Position numbers and translations under genes: made by a program. Shown one piece after another: positions 42,420 through 49,757 of a stretch of 59,527 nt of DNA (position 1 is the stretch's first letter; each line of letters begins with the position of its first letter). The notes beneath the pieces are model-generated. The model was not told the DNA's origin. It made no database searches and saw only the letters and a list, made by a program, of their open reading frames with translations. Source of the stretch: an uncultured Bacilli bacterium (lineage in GTDB: Bacteria > Bacillota_I > Bacilli_A > RF39 > UBA660); the NCBI GenBank assembly GCA_947629935.1, contig CANRFQ010000006.1:1-59527 (forward strand). Direction: 5' to 3'.

Positions 42420-43712
42420 ATGAAAGATAAAGTAACAAAATTAATTAACGTAATAAAAAAAGATGGTATTATTGGTGGTACTAAGAAAATGATTAGATAT
42501 TTTGCCTCCAATTATTTAAGTAAAATAAATGTCTTTTCCGCTTGGGAAATTAAAAAAAATCAAGAAAAATATATAAAAGAGTTAAAAACTATTTTCAAGG
42601 GTAAATATGATAGAGTCATAGTATGGCGTAATAATTTTGGGTGGAATGTTCCTTTATACCAAAGACCTCAACATATGGCTTTAGCTATGGCCTCTAAAAA
42701 TACATTAGTCTTTTATGAAGTTACTACATTTACGGATAAAGTGAAAACCTTAAAAAAACAGCAAGAAAATTTGTATTTAGTTAATTTTAATAATAAAGAA
42801 TATAGTAAATTAATTTTTAGCGAATTAGAAAAAATTAATAAGCCTAAATATCTAGAAGTTTATTCTACCGAATGGTTAATGAGTGCTAAAGATTTAAAAG
42901 AATATAATGAAAAAGGATATAAAATTATTTATGAATATATTGATGAATTAACTGCTGATATAGCGGGGACTAAAGAAATTCCCCAAAATATCTTAGATAA
43001 ATTTCAATTTGCTTTAAAAGATAAAGAAAATGTTTATATTGTGGCTACGGCTGATAAACTTTATAATGATATTTTAGAAAAAAGAGGGCAAACTAAATTA
43101 ATCTTTTCTACTAATGGAGTTGACTACGATTTCTATCAAAATTTCGAAGATTATAAATTAGAAAAGGAATATTTAGATATCATTCATAATGGGAAAATTA
43201 ATATTGGTTATTATGGTGCCCTAGCTAAATGGTTTGATTATGATTTAATTCGTAAAATAAATGCGACAGACAAATATAACATTATTCTCTTTGGGGTAAA
43301 ATATGATGATTCTTTTGATAATGCGCAGATTAGTCTTTTAAAAAATGTTCATTATATGGGAATAAAAGAATATAAAATTTTAAAATACTATGCTAAAGAA
43401 ATCGATATCTTAACTATCCCTTTTTTAATCAATGATATTACTAAATCTACCTCGCCTTTAAAATTATTTGAATATATGGCGCTGCATAAACCGATTGTGA
43501 CAACAGCTATGGACGAATGCTTAAAATATAAATCCGTAATGACTGCCAAAAGTGGGCAAGAGTTTTTAAAAAAACTCGAAATAGCTTATGAAAATCGTCA
43601 TGATAAAAAATATATTAAACTATTAGATAAAGAAGCCCAAGAAAATTCTTGGGATGAGAAATCCCAAATTTTAATTGAGCATTTACAAAGTGAAGAAAGT
43701 GAATTATTATGA
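42420..43712 (+). CDS. GT-B glycosyltransferase, TuaH-like
   Basis: The 430-aa protein has the early motif WNVPLYQRPQHMALAMA typical of TuaH/galactofuranosyltransferase-like GT-B proteins. It continues with EYIDELTADIAG, GYYGALAKWFDYDLI and the late TSPLKLFEYMALHKPIVTT, where the family has its donor-binding Glu. It has no TM segment and is probably cytoplasmic at the membrane. ATG 42420 is preferred to TTG 42414 because the AGAGGA SD is then correctly spaced. Its stop overlaps the gtcA start by four bases (ATGA), so the two are translationally coupled. Donor and acceptor are unknown. Confidence 0.8.
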   Translation: MKDKVTKLINVIKKDGIIGGTKKMIRYFASNYLSKINVFSAWEIKKNQEKYIKELKTIFKGKYDRVIVWRNNFGWNVPLYQRPQHMALAMASKNTLVFYEVTTFTDKVKTLKKQQENLYLVNFNNKEYSKLIFSELEKINKPKYLEVYSTEWLMSAKDLKEYNEKGYKIIYEYIDELTADIAGTKEIPQNILDKFQFALKDKENVYIVATADKLYNDILEKRGQTKLIFSTNGVDYDFYQNFEDYKLEKEYLDIIHNGKINIGYYGALAKWFDYDLIRKINATDKYNIILFGVKYDDSFDNAQISLLKNVHYMGIKEYKILKYYAKEIDILTIPFLINDITKSTSPLKLFEYMALHKPIVTTAMDECLKYKSVMTAKSGQEFLKKLEIAYENRHDKKYIKLLDKEAQENSWDEKSQILIEHLQSEESELL

Positions 43713-44131
43713 TAACGAAAATAAAAAAATTATATAAAAAATATGAAGAAATAGTCAATTATTTAATAGTGGGCGTGTTAACTACGGTTGTTAGTTTAGC
43801 TTTATATTATCTTTTAGTATTTACGATTTTAAATCCTGATAATGCCATTGAGTTGCAAATTGCAAATGTGTTATCTTGGTGTGGGGCTGTAGCTTTTGCT
43901 TTTGTTACTAATCGCAAATATGTCTTTAAAAGTCAAAATAAAAATATTAAAAAAGAAGCCGTATCCTTTGTATCTTCACGGATTTTAACTTTATTAATGG
44001 ATATGGGAATTATGTTTTTAAGTGTTACTATTTTAAAAATGAATGATAAGATTGCCAAATTAATAAGTCAAGTTGTTATCACGATTGCCAATTATGTTTT
44101 TAGTAAATTATTTGTTTTTAAAAAGCAATAA
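43709..44131 (+). CDS. gtcA: GtcA family polyprenyl-phosphate sugar flippase
   Basis: The 140-aa protein has four TM helices and the GtcA signature: NYLIVGVLTTVVSLALYY at the start, NVLSWCGAVAFAFVTNRKYVFKS in the middle and ANYVFSKLFVFKK at the end. GtcA proteins flip undecaprenyl-phosphate-linked sugars made by CsbB/GtrB-like enzymes so that YfhO/GtrII-like GT-C proteins can use them. Both kinds of partner are in this cluster. The gene overlaps the previous one by four bases. Confidence 0.92.
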   Translation: MITKIKKLYKKYEEIVNYLIVGVLTTVVSLALYYLLVFTILNPDNAIELQIANVLSWCGAVAFAFVTNRKYVFKSQNKNIKKEAVSFVSSRILTLLMDMGIMFLSVTILKMNDKIAKLISQVVITIANYVFSKLFVFKKQ

Positions 44132-44166
44132 TTCATAATTTAAGATCATTTGAGTACACTAATAAT

Positions 44167-44694
44167 ATGAAAAAATGGATTTATATATTAATTAGTAGTG
44201 CTCTTATTTTTATTTTAAATTTTCCGGCTCATTTTCTATTTGAGTTTTTACCCTTTAATTTAATTGGGTATTTTTTCCCAGTTAATGAAAGTATTTTTCA
44301 ACACATGAAAATGTTATTTACTTGTGTCATAATCTTTTATTTAATCTTAAGAATATTTAAAAATAAACTTAGTTTCCTTAATTTATGTACCGCTGCTTTA
44401 GTTAGTGCTTTAGGGTCTATTGGGAGTTTTTTAGCCATTTATTTACCAGTATACTTTTTGTTGGGTGAAAATATGATATTTACTTTTATATTATTATTTC
44501 TAGCAATTGTGTTTGGTCAATATATAGCTAGTTTCATTTTATTAAAAAAAGATTACAAATATCTAAATTATATTAGCTTATTTATAATCTTAATTATTTT
44601 AATTTTAAATGCTTCTTTAACTTATAATCCGTTAAATAATTTCTTTTTCTTAGATAAAATGCATAAAACTTATGGTGTTGTTTATAAACGTTAG
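44167..44694 (+). CDS. DUF6512-like membrane protein
   Basis: The 175-aa protein has five or six TM helices. NFPAHFLFEFLPF, then FFPVNESIFQHMKMLF in the first loop, is the hallmark that I associate with DUF6512. The function of that family is not known to me. The gene has no clear SD. It lies 35 bases after gtcA and overlaps the convergent deacetylase gene by four bases, so it probably depends on upstream transcription. Membership in the glycan cluster is by position only. Confidence 0.6.
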   Translation: MKKWIYILISSALIFILNFPAHFLFEFLPFNLIGYFFPVNESIFQHMKMLFTCVIIFYLILRIFKNKLSFLNLCTAALVSALGSIGSFLAIYLPVYFLLGENMIFTFILLFLAIVFGQYIASFILLKKDYKYLNYISLFIILIILILNASLTYNPLNNFFFLDKMHKTYGVVYKR

Positions 44695-46010
44695 AACAAA
44701 TTTTTAAAAGCTTCTAAGCTCGTTTGGCGATAGACATAAATTCTTCGTAAAGAATATTGATTTAGATTAGCTGGATTTTCTCGACCTTTAATTGTGCTCA
44801 GAGCATATTGATAATATTTTTTGGTAATGGCTATAACTCGATTATCAAAACTTCCGGTAGGATAAGCAATAATATCAATTGGTTTTCCCGTAATTTCTTG
44901 TAATTGTTGTTGACTAGTTTTTACTTCCTCTTCGATTTGGTCTTCTGTTAAAGTGGCTAAGGCTTTATGAGTAACAGTATGCGAACCTACTTCAATTAAA
45001 GGCGAACTTGCCATTTCTTGGAGCTCACTCGTATTCATATAAACATCACCATTTATCCAACCGCTAATGATATAAATATTAGCTTTTATATTGTATTTTT
45101 TTAAAATAGGATAGGCATTGGTATAGACATCTTTATAACCATCATCAAAAGTTATGATTATCGGTTTTTGATACTTATTTGCTTTTTTTATATCACTAGT
45201 AAATATTGGAGTATAGTCATTTTCTACTAAATACTGCATTTGTTTTTCAAATTCTGCTACTTTTACAAATAAACTCGCATCGCCCCAATAATCATCAAGC
45301 ACACCGTGATAACATAAAATCGGAACGCCGTTTTCTTTTTTTGCTTCTTTAGGTGTTTCTGCCTTTTTTAGTTGGACATTTAAAGCAAGATTGTATTTAG
45401 TACTAAAATTTTGGAGTTGTTCCACAGTTTCTTGGTCTTCACACCAATAAACATCCTCTTTGGCATAATAGTTTTTATTATTTTTTAAAGTTGTTAAATC
45501 CTCTTTTAAAGTATTTAATTTATTAAGATATTCTTCCCGTTTTGTTTTTTCCTGTTTTAAATTTTTGATAAAATCATGACTCTTATAAATAGCTATAATG
45601 GTCTTTTGATCTATTTGGGTATTACTAATTTTAGGAAGCTTTTTTTCTGTCAAAGTATCTAAAAGTTCTATATTATATTTTTCTTGTTCGGCTGTAATAA
45701 TATTTAATATTTCCTCAATCTGCGGATTGTTTAAATTTTTCTGGAGATTATTTTGCTCAAAATTTTCCCAATTTATTTCTTGATTTTTTTGATTTTCTTT
45801 AATAATCTCGTTAAAAAAATATTCTACTTCATTAGTCGGTTTTTCTTTAATTTCATTTTTTATATAAAAATTAAATTCTCGTTTCGTATTAGCTATAATT
45901 TTCTCTTCTTTTTTCTTTTGCTTATTTTGATAATTTTTATAGATAAAACAACCACTAATTAAACTTAGCGAAACAATAATCGCACTAAGTAAGAGAATCT
46001 TGTTTTTCAT
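44691..46010 (-). CDS. Membrane-anchored polysaccharide deacetylase (NodB domain)
   Basis: The 439-aa protein has an N-terminal TM or signal-anchor helix (KILLLSAIIVSLSLISGC, with a possible lipobox Cys). A charged helical stalk (about 35-215) and a C-terminal NodB homology domain (about 225-439) follow. Motif 1 is ITFDDGYKD (catalytic Asp-Asp) and motif 2 SHTVTH (metal-binding His-x3-His), followed by AYPTGSFDNRV. VPILCYHGV precedes motif 1, as in PgdA-type enzymes. It should remove acetyl groups from peptidoglycan or a surface glycan outside the cell. SD AGGTGTGAA before ATG 46010. It is convergent with the DUF6512-like gene. Confidence 0.87.
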   Translation of the reverse strand: MKNKILLLSAIIVSLSLISGCFIYKNYQNKQKKKEEKIIANTKREFNFYIKNEIKEKPTNEVEYFFNEIIKENQKNQEINWENFEQNNLQKNLNNPQIEEILNIITAEQEKYNIELLDTLTEKKLPKISNTQIDQKTIIAIYKSHDFIKNLKQEKTKREEYLNKLNTLKEDLTTLKNNKNYYAKEDVYWCEDQETVEQLQNFSTKYNLALNVQLKKAETPKEAKKENGVPILCYHGVLDDYWGDASLFVKVAEFEKQMQYLVENDYTPIFTSDIKKANKYQKPIIITFDDGYKDVYTNAYPILKKYNIKANIYIISGWINGDVYMNTSELQEMASSPLIEVGSHTVTHKALATLTEDQIEEEVKTSQQQLQEITGKPIDIIAYPTGSFDNRVIAITKKYYQYALSTIKGRENPANLNQYSLRRIYVYRQTSLEAFKNLF

Positions 46011-46110
46011 TTCACACCTTCATTTTTTATTTTAGCACATTGCTTTAATAAAATACATTAAATCTTAATGTAAAATATCTGCAAAAAAATTTTTTTATTT
46101 GCCAAAATTT

Positions 46111-46119
46111 TGATATAAT
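46111..46119 (+). promoter_or_regulatory. Extended -10 promoter TGATATAAT
   Basis: A TG-A-TATAAT element lies about 17-25 bases before the SD of the small gene cluster at 46146-46171. There is no matching -35. Confidence 0.55.
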
Positions 46120-46135
46120 TAAGAAGAAAAAGAGA

Positions 46136-46186
46136 GGTAATTATTATGAATGAAAAAGGATGGTAATTTTATGAACGAAAAAGAAT
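46136..46186 (+). repeat. Tandem duplication of SD and start region; six-codon leader frame
   Basis: GGTAATT-ATTATGAATGAAAAAGGAT (46136-46161) is followed directly by GGTAATT-TTATGAACGAAAAAGAAT (46162-46186). The first copy opens a six-codon frame, MNEKGW and stop (46146-46166), ending five bases before the ATG at 46171. An alternative in-frame start lies at 46150. Confidence 0.65.
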
Positions 46187-46617
46187 ATAAAGAATATAAT
46201 GAAAGGGAGTTAGATAAAGTTATAGCGGGGACAACATATGAGATAGGCCAAAACCAAGCTTTAAAATATCCTCAAATGTATCGAGTTGTTAGCGTTGAAC
46301 AAATAAATAAACAATTTGATTTACATGAAGATAGACCTGAACCTGTTTTTGATACAAAGCAAATAACCGAAGAAGAATTAAACTATTTAAAAGAGCATAC
46401 CCATTTAGGTCCGATTGCTGCTTTAAAATTGGCTAATGCTAAAAGTATCAATTTACAATTAGCTACGGAGTTAGAATATGAGCTGCGTACTAGAGCTTGG
46501 GAACGCATATGTGAAAAAGCTTGGAAACGATATGGTGATGGCCAAAGTTTATCGGAGTTTGCTTATGATACTTTAAGCCAACAATTAACTAATAATTATG
46601 GTGGACCTCGTCGTTAA
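46171..46617 (+). CDS. Hypothetical protein, 148 aa
   Basis: I do not recognise this small soluble protein. It is charged and mostly helical: MNEKEYKEYNERELDKVIAG, a middle segment MYRVVSVEQINKQFDLHEDR and a C-terminal helical part (LEYELRTRAWERICEKAW) ending NNYGGPRR. There is no signal peptide, TM helix or known motif. ATG 46171 follows AAAGGATGG at good distance. Start 46150 would add seven residues. A duplicated start region with a tiny leader frame precedes it. It is a monocistronic unit with its own promoter and terminator. Confidence 0.6.
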   Translation: MNEKEYKEYNERELDKVIAGTTYEIGQNQALKYPQMYRVVSVEQINKQFDLHEDRPEPVFDTKQITEEELNYLKEHTHLGPIAALKLANAKSINLQLATELEYELRTRAWERICEKAWKRYGDGQSLSEFAYDTLSQQLTNNYGGPRR

Positions 46618-46638
46618 AACAGATATAATCTGTTTTTT
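46617..46638 (+). terminator. Rho-independent terminator
   Basis: AAACAGAT, loop ATA, ATCTGTTT, then T. Confidence 0.85.
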
Positions 46639-46645
46639 TCTTGCA

Positions 46646-46674
46646 TTGCAAATAAAAGTTCCTTTTTGTATAAT
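46646..46674 (+). promoter_or_regulatory. tex promoter
   Basis: TTGCAA (46646-46651), a 17-base spacer and TATAAT (46669-46674). Confidence 0.75.
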
Positions 46675-46690
46675 ATTTTAGGTGATAGAA

Positions 46691-48814
46691 TTGGATAATA
46701 GTGTTATAAATAATTTAATCAAAACTTTAAATTTAGAAGAAAAACAAATCATAGCTGTTTTAGATTTACTAGAACAAGGAGCAACAATTCCATTTATAGC
46801 TAGATATCGTAAAGAAAAAACAGGCAATCTAGATGAAGAACAAATTCGGGAAATAGAAAAAACTTATGATTATCAAAATAATTTATTAAAAAGAAAAGAA
46901 GATGTCATTCGCTTAATTGCCGAAAAAGGATTATTAACCGAGGATTTGCAACAACAAATTTTAGACTGCTTAAAACTTACGGAAGTAGAAGATTTATATC
47001 GTCCTTATAAAGAAAAGAAAAAAACTAAAGCTAGCGAAGCTATTAAAATGGGATTAGAACCACTGGCTAAAAAGATAATGGCTTTTCCTACCCAAGGCAC
47101 TATAGCGGAATTATGTAAGGGCTTGGATATGGAACCTGATAAGGCTATCGAAAATGCTTCTTATATAATAAGTGAATGGATAAGTGATAATGCGTATTAT
47201 CGTAAATGGATTAGAAATTTTATTTATAATAATGGGTTCATTACTTCTAAAAAGAAGAAGGATGCTATAGATGACAAGAAAAAATACGAAATATATTATG
47301 AATTTCAAGAAAAAATTAAATATATTAAACATTATCGTTTGTTAGCTTTAAATAGAGCCGAAGAAGAAAAAGTTATTACGGTTTCTTTAGAATACGACAA
47401 ATTAAAAATAACTGATTTCTTAGAAAGTAAGATTATTAAAAATCCTAATTCTTTTGTAGTAGATATTGTAAAAGAGGCTAGTAAAGATAGTTTAAAAAGA
47501 TTAATTTTACCTTCAATAACCCGGGAGATAAGAAATGAACTGACCGAAATTAGTGAAAAAAAAGCTATCGAAACTTTTAAAACTAATTTAGAACATCTTT
47601 TATTAACTAGACCAATAAAAGGTAGTAGAGTTTTGGGCTTTGATCCTGCTTTTAGGACTGGTTGTAAATTGGCTGTATTAGATGAAGCAGGAAATGTTTT
47701 AGATATTAAGGTTATTTATCCTACAGAACCTCATAATGATTTTGAAAACTCCCAAAAAGTTTTACTTGATTTAATAAATAAATATCACATTAATTTAATA
47801 GCAATTGGTAACGGAACAGCATCCCGCGAAAGTGAAAAATTTGTTTCCGAAGCCATAAAAGGTTTAGATGTTAAATATACAATTGTAAGTGAAGCGGGAG
47901 CCAGTGTTTATTCGGCGTCCAAATTAGCTATTGAAGAATTTCCTGATTTAACAGTGGAAAAAAGAAGTGCCATAAGTATTGGAAGGAGAGTCCAAGATCC
48001 CTTATCAGAGCTTGTAAAAATCGATCCGAAATCTATCGGGGTTGGGGAATATCAACATGATGTTAATCAAAAAGAGTTAGGCGAATCTTTAGAATTTACA
48101 GTTTCCAAAGTAGTTAATGAAGTAGGTGTTAATATCAATACCGCTTCAAAAAGTATTTTAAAGTTTGTTTCTGGATTAACTAAAGGAGCAATTGATAATA
48201 TTTTAAAATTTAAAGAAAAGGCCAACTTTAAAAATCGAGAAGAAATTAAAAAATTAAAAGGAATAACTCCAAAAATCTATGAACAAGCTATTGGTTTTTT
48301 AAGAATTAATAACGGTGATAACATGCTTGATAAGACGGGAATCCATCCCGAAAGCTATGATGTTACTAACAAATTATTAACACTATTAAATTTGGATATT
48401 AAAGACATTAATAAAGACGAATTTAAAGAGAAGTTAAATACTATAAGCACTTTAGAAGTAACTAAAGATATTGGAACTGATGAATATACTTTAAAAGATA
48501 TTATTAAAGAACTTCTAAATCCTGGTTTAGATCCGCGTGATACTTTAGAGGCCCCTATATTAAAAAGTGATATTTTACATATTGAAGATTTAAAAAAAGG
48601 CATGGAGTTACAAGGTACAGTGCGCAATGTGGCTTCTTTTGGTGCTTTTGTAGACATTGGCCTTCATGATGATGGACTTATCCATATTTCCAAAATGGCT
48701 AAAGAGTTTGTTTCTAATCCTTTGGATATTGTTAATGTAGGGGATATAGTAACTTGTTATGTAGATGATGTGGATTTAGAAAAACAAAAAGTATCATTAA
48801 GTTTAATAAAATAA
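46691..48814 (+). CDS. tex: Tex-family S1 RNA-binding transcription accessory protein
   Basis: Tex is a conserved nucleic-acid-binding factor linked to transcription and RNA stability. The 707-aa protein has the N-terminal Tex domain (IPFIARYRKEKTGNLDEEQI). A YqgF/RNase H-like domain (RVLGFDPAFRTGCKLAVLD, near 316), HhH segments (KSIGVGEYQHDVNQKEL, LKGITPKIYEQAIGFLRI) and a C-terminal S1 domain (GTVRNVASFGAFVDIG) follow. The length is typical. TTG 46691 is preferred to GTG 46682: AGGTGA (46680-46685) is then a normally spaced SD, and the start aligns with other Tex proteins. It is monocistronic. Confidence 0.93.
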   Translation: MDNSVINNLIKTLNLEEKQIIAVLDLLEQGATIPFIARYRKEKTGNLDEEQIREIEKTYDYQNNLLKRKEDVIRLIAEKGLLTEDLQQQILDCLKLTEVEDLYRPYKEKKKTKASEAIKMGLEPLAKKIMAFPTQGTIAELCKGLDMEPDKAIENASYIISEWISDNAYYRKWIRNFIYNNGFITSKKKKDAIDDKKKYEIYYEFQEKIKYIKHYRLLALNRAEEEKVITVSLEYDKLKITDFLESKIIKNPNSFVVDIVKEASKDSLKRLILPSITREIRNELTEISEKKAIETFKTNLEHLLLTRPIKGSRVLGFDPAFRTGCKLAVLDEAGNVLDIKVIYPTEPHNDFENSQKVLLDLINKYHINLIAIGNGTASRESEKFVSEAIKGLDVKYTIVSEAGASVYSASKLAIEEFPDLTVEKRSAISIGRRVQDPLSELVKIDPKSIGVGEYQHDVNQKELGESLEFTVSKVVNEVGVNINTASKSILKFVSGLTKGAIDNILKFKEKANFKNREEIKKLKGITPKIYEQAIGFLRINNGDNMLDKTGIHPESYDVTNKLLTLLNLDIKDINKDEFKEKLNTISTLEVTKDIGTDEYTLKDIIKELLNPGLDPRDTLEAPILKSDILHIEDLKKGMELQGTVRNVASFGAFVDIGLHDDGLIHISKMAKEFVSNPLDIVNVGDIVTCYVDDVDLEKQKVSLSLIK

Positions 48815-48838
48815 TATTTTCACAAACAAACCTTAAAT

Positions 48839-48864
48839 GGTTTACATTATAGCGTAAACTTTTT
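48839..48864 (+). terminator. Terminator after tex, inside a nested inverted repeat
   Basis: GTTTAC and GTAAAC with a seven-base loop (48840-48859), then five T. An outer pair, ACAAACC (48826-48832) and GGTTTGT (48867-48873), brackets it and overlaps the next promoter's upstream edge. Confidence 0.75.
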
Positions 48865-48874
48865 ATGGTTTGTT

Positions 48875-48903
48875 TTGACAAAAATAAGTGGGATTAGTAT
48901 AAT
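48875..48903 (+). promoter_or_regulatory. Perfect consensus promoter of the type VII substrate genes
   Basis: TTGACA (48875-48880), a 17-base spacer and TATAAT (48898-48903): 12 of 12 consensus bases. The full SD GGAAGGAGGT precedes ATG 48935. Confidence 0.9.
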
Positions 48904-48934
48904 AAATACGTAAAATGGTAGGAAGGAGGTAAGT

Positions 48935-49222
48935 ATGCAAACATTATTAACTGATTCGCAAATTGCTACAGCTGAAAGTTTAGCTGAGCAAATCAATACA
49001 ATTCCGGGATTAATTAGAACTTCAGTTACCACTTTTGAAAGTGTTATTAATAATGCAACAATTAATGCTTGGATTACTGATACACAAGTAGGTGCTGAGA
49101 CTAAAACAAAAGTTGATCATAACAATGATACTTTAAATAGTTTAGCAGGTGATATCACAGAAATTTATCAGACAACAATGCAATTAATTTCTGCATCTAA
49201 AAGAAGTAACGCTAATCCCTAA
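48935..49222 (+). CDS. Candidate type VII secretion substrate, Esx-like, 95 aa
   Basis: This is a small helical protein with WXG100-like length and one central Trp (Trp46 in NAWITDTQVG). It has amphipathic helices on either side (ATAESLAEQINTI; LNSLAGDITEIYQTTMQLI) and a polar tail. A strict W-x-G is absent: the turn is WITDTQVG. It has no signal peptide. The identification rests on size, helical hairpin pattern and position, since it is the first gene before a second helical protein, EssC and EsaB. With the strongest promoter in the window and an optimal SD it is probably made in quantity, as Esx proteins are. Confidence 0.65.
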   Translation: MQTLLTDSQIATAESLAEQINTIPGLIRTSVTTFESVINNATINAWITDTQVGAETKTKVDHNNDTLNSLAGDITEIYQTTMQLISASKRSNANP

Positions 49223-49250
49223 TTAAATATTTAGAAAGGATGGATATAAT

Positions 49251-49595
49251 ATGGCTAATTTAAGTATACAAGAAGTGGAAGCATTAGAGACTACAGCTGA
49301 AAGATTTGATCAAGAAATCAATAATCTAAAAAAGAATCTTGAAACTTTAACAACAGATGGTTCTGGATTGCTTTATGATTTAAAACAAACTGTTGGACCA
49401 GATTCTGATTTAGGTGCTACTATTTCTGCTGTCGGTGGAAGTGTAATGAGTGCACAAAACCAAGCTATTAATTCATTAACTCAAATTAAAACAATTATTG
49501 ATACTAAAATAGCTGAAGCCAAAGCATACAATGCTCAAGCTCAAGCTGGATTCTCTAATTCAACTTCATCAATTAATAGTCGAACTTTTGAATAA
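49251..49595 (+). CDS. Candidate type VII secretion partner, 114 aa
   Basis: This is a second small helical protein. Its N-terminal helix is rich in Glu and Leu (VEALETTAERFDQEINNLKK). It then has a Gly/Asp turn (TTDGSGLLYDLKQTVGPDSD), a long helix (SAQNQAINSLTQIKTIIDTK) and a Ser/Asn tail (FSNSTSSINSRTFE). It has no Trp and no signal peptide. The helix-turn-helix layout suits the partner in an Esx heterodimer. The SD AGAAAGGA precedes ATG 49251. It is co-transcribed with the 95-aa gene and closed by a strong terminator at 49637, separate from essC. Confidence 0.6.
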   Translation: MANLSIQEVEALETTAERFDQEINNLKKNLETLTTDGSGLLYDLKQTVGPDSDLGATISAVGGSVMSAQNQAINSLTQIKTIIDTKIAEAKAYNAQAQAGFSNSTSSINSRTFE

Positions 49596-49636
49596 TAGGT
49601 ATATTTTATTTTAATCGACTTTAAATAATTTTGTGG

Positions 49637-49666
49637 GGAGATAATAGAATTATTATCTTCTTTTTT
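49637..49666 (+). terminator. Terminator after the two small type VII genes
   Basis: GGAGATAATA, loop GAAT, TATTATCTTC (one G-U pair), then six T. Confidence 0.85.
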
Positions 49667-49719
49667 GTGTTTTATGTTGCACTTTTTATGAAAATAATAT
49701 TTAATTTTATATATTTAAA

Positions 49720-49728
49720 TGTTATACT
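49720..49728 (+). promoter_or_regulatory. Extended -10 promoter of essC-esaB
   Basis: TG-T-TATACT with a weak -35 (TTTAAT at 49700). It is followed by SD AAAAGGAG and ATG 49758. Confidence 0.5.
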
Positions 49729-49757
49729 ATTTATAGTAGATAAAAAGGAGATTGGCT

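Noticed and set aside
48935-49222. Calling the 95-aa protein a canonical WXG100 protein
   Set aside because: The turn reads WITDTQVG, not W-x-G, so it is listed as Esx-like by context only.
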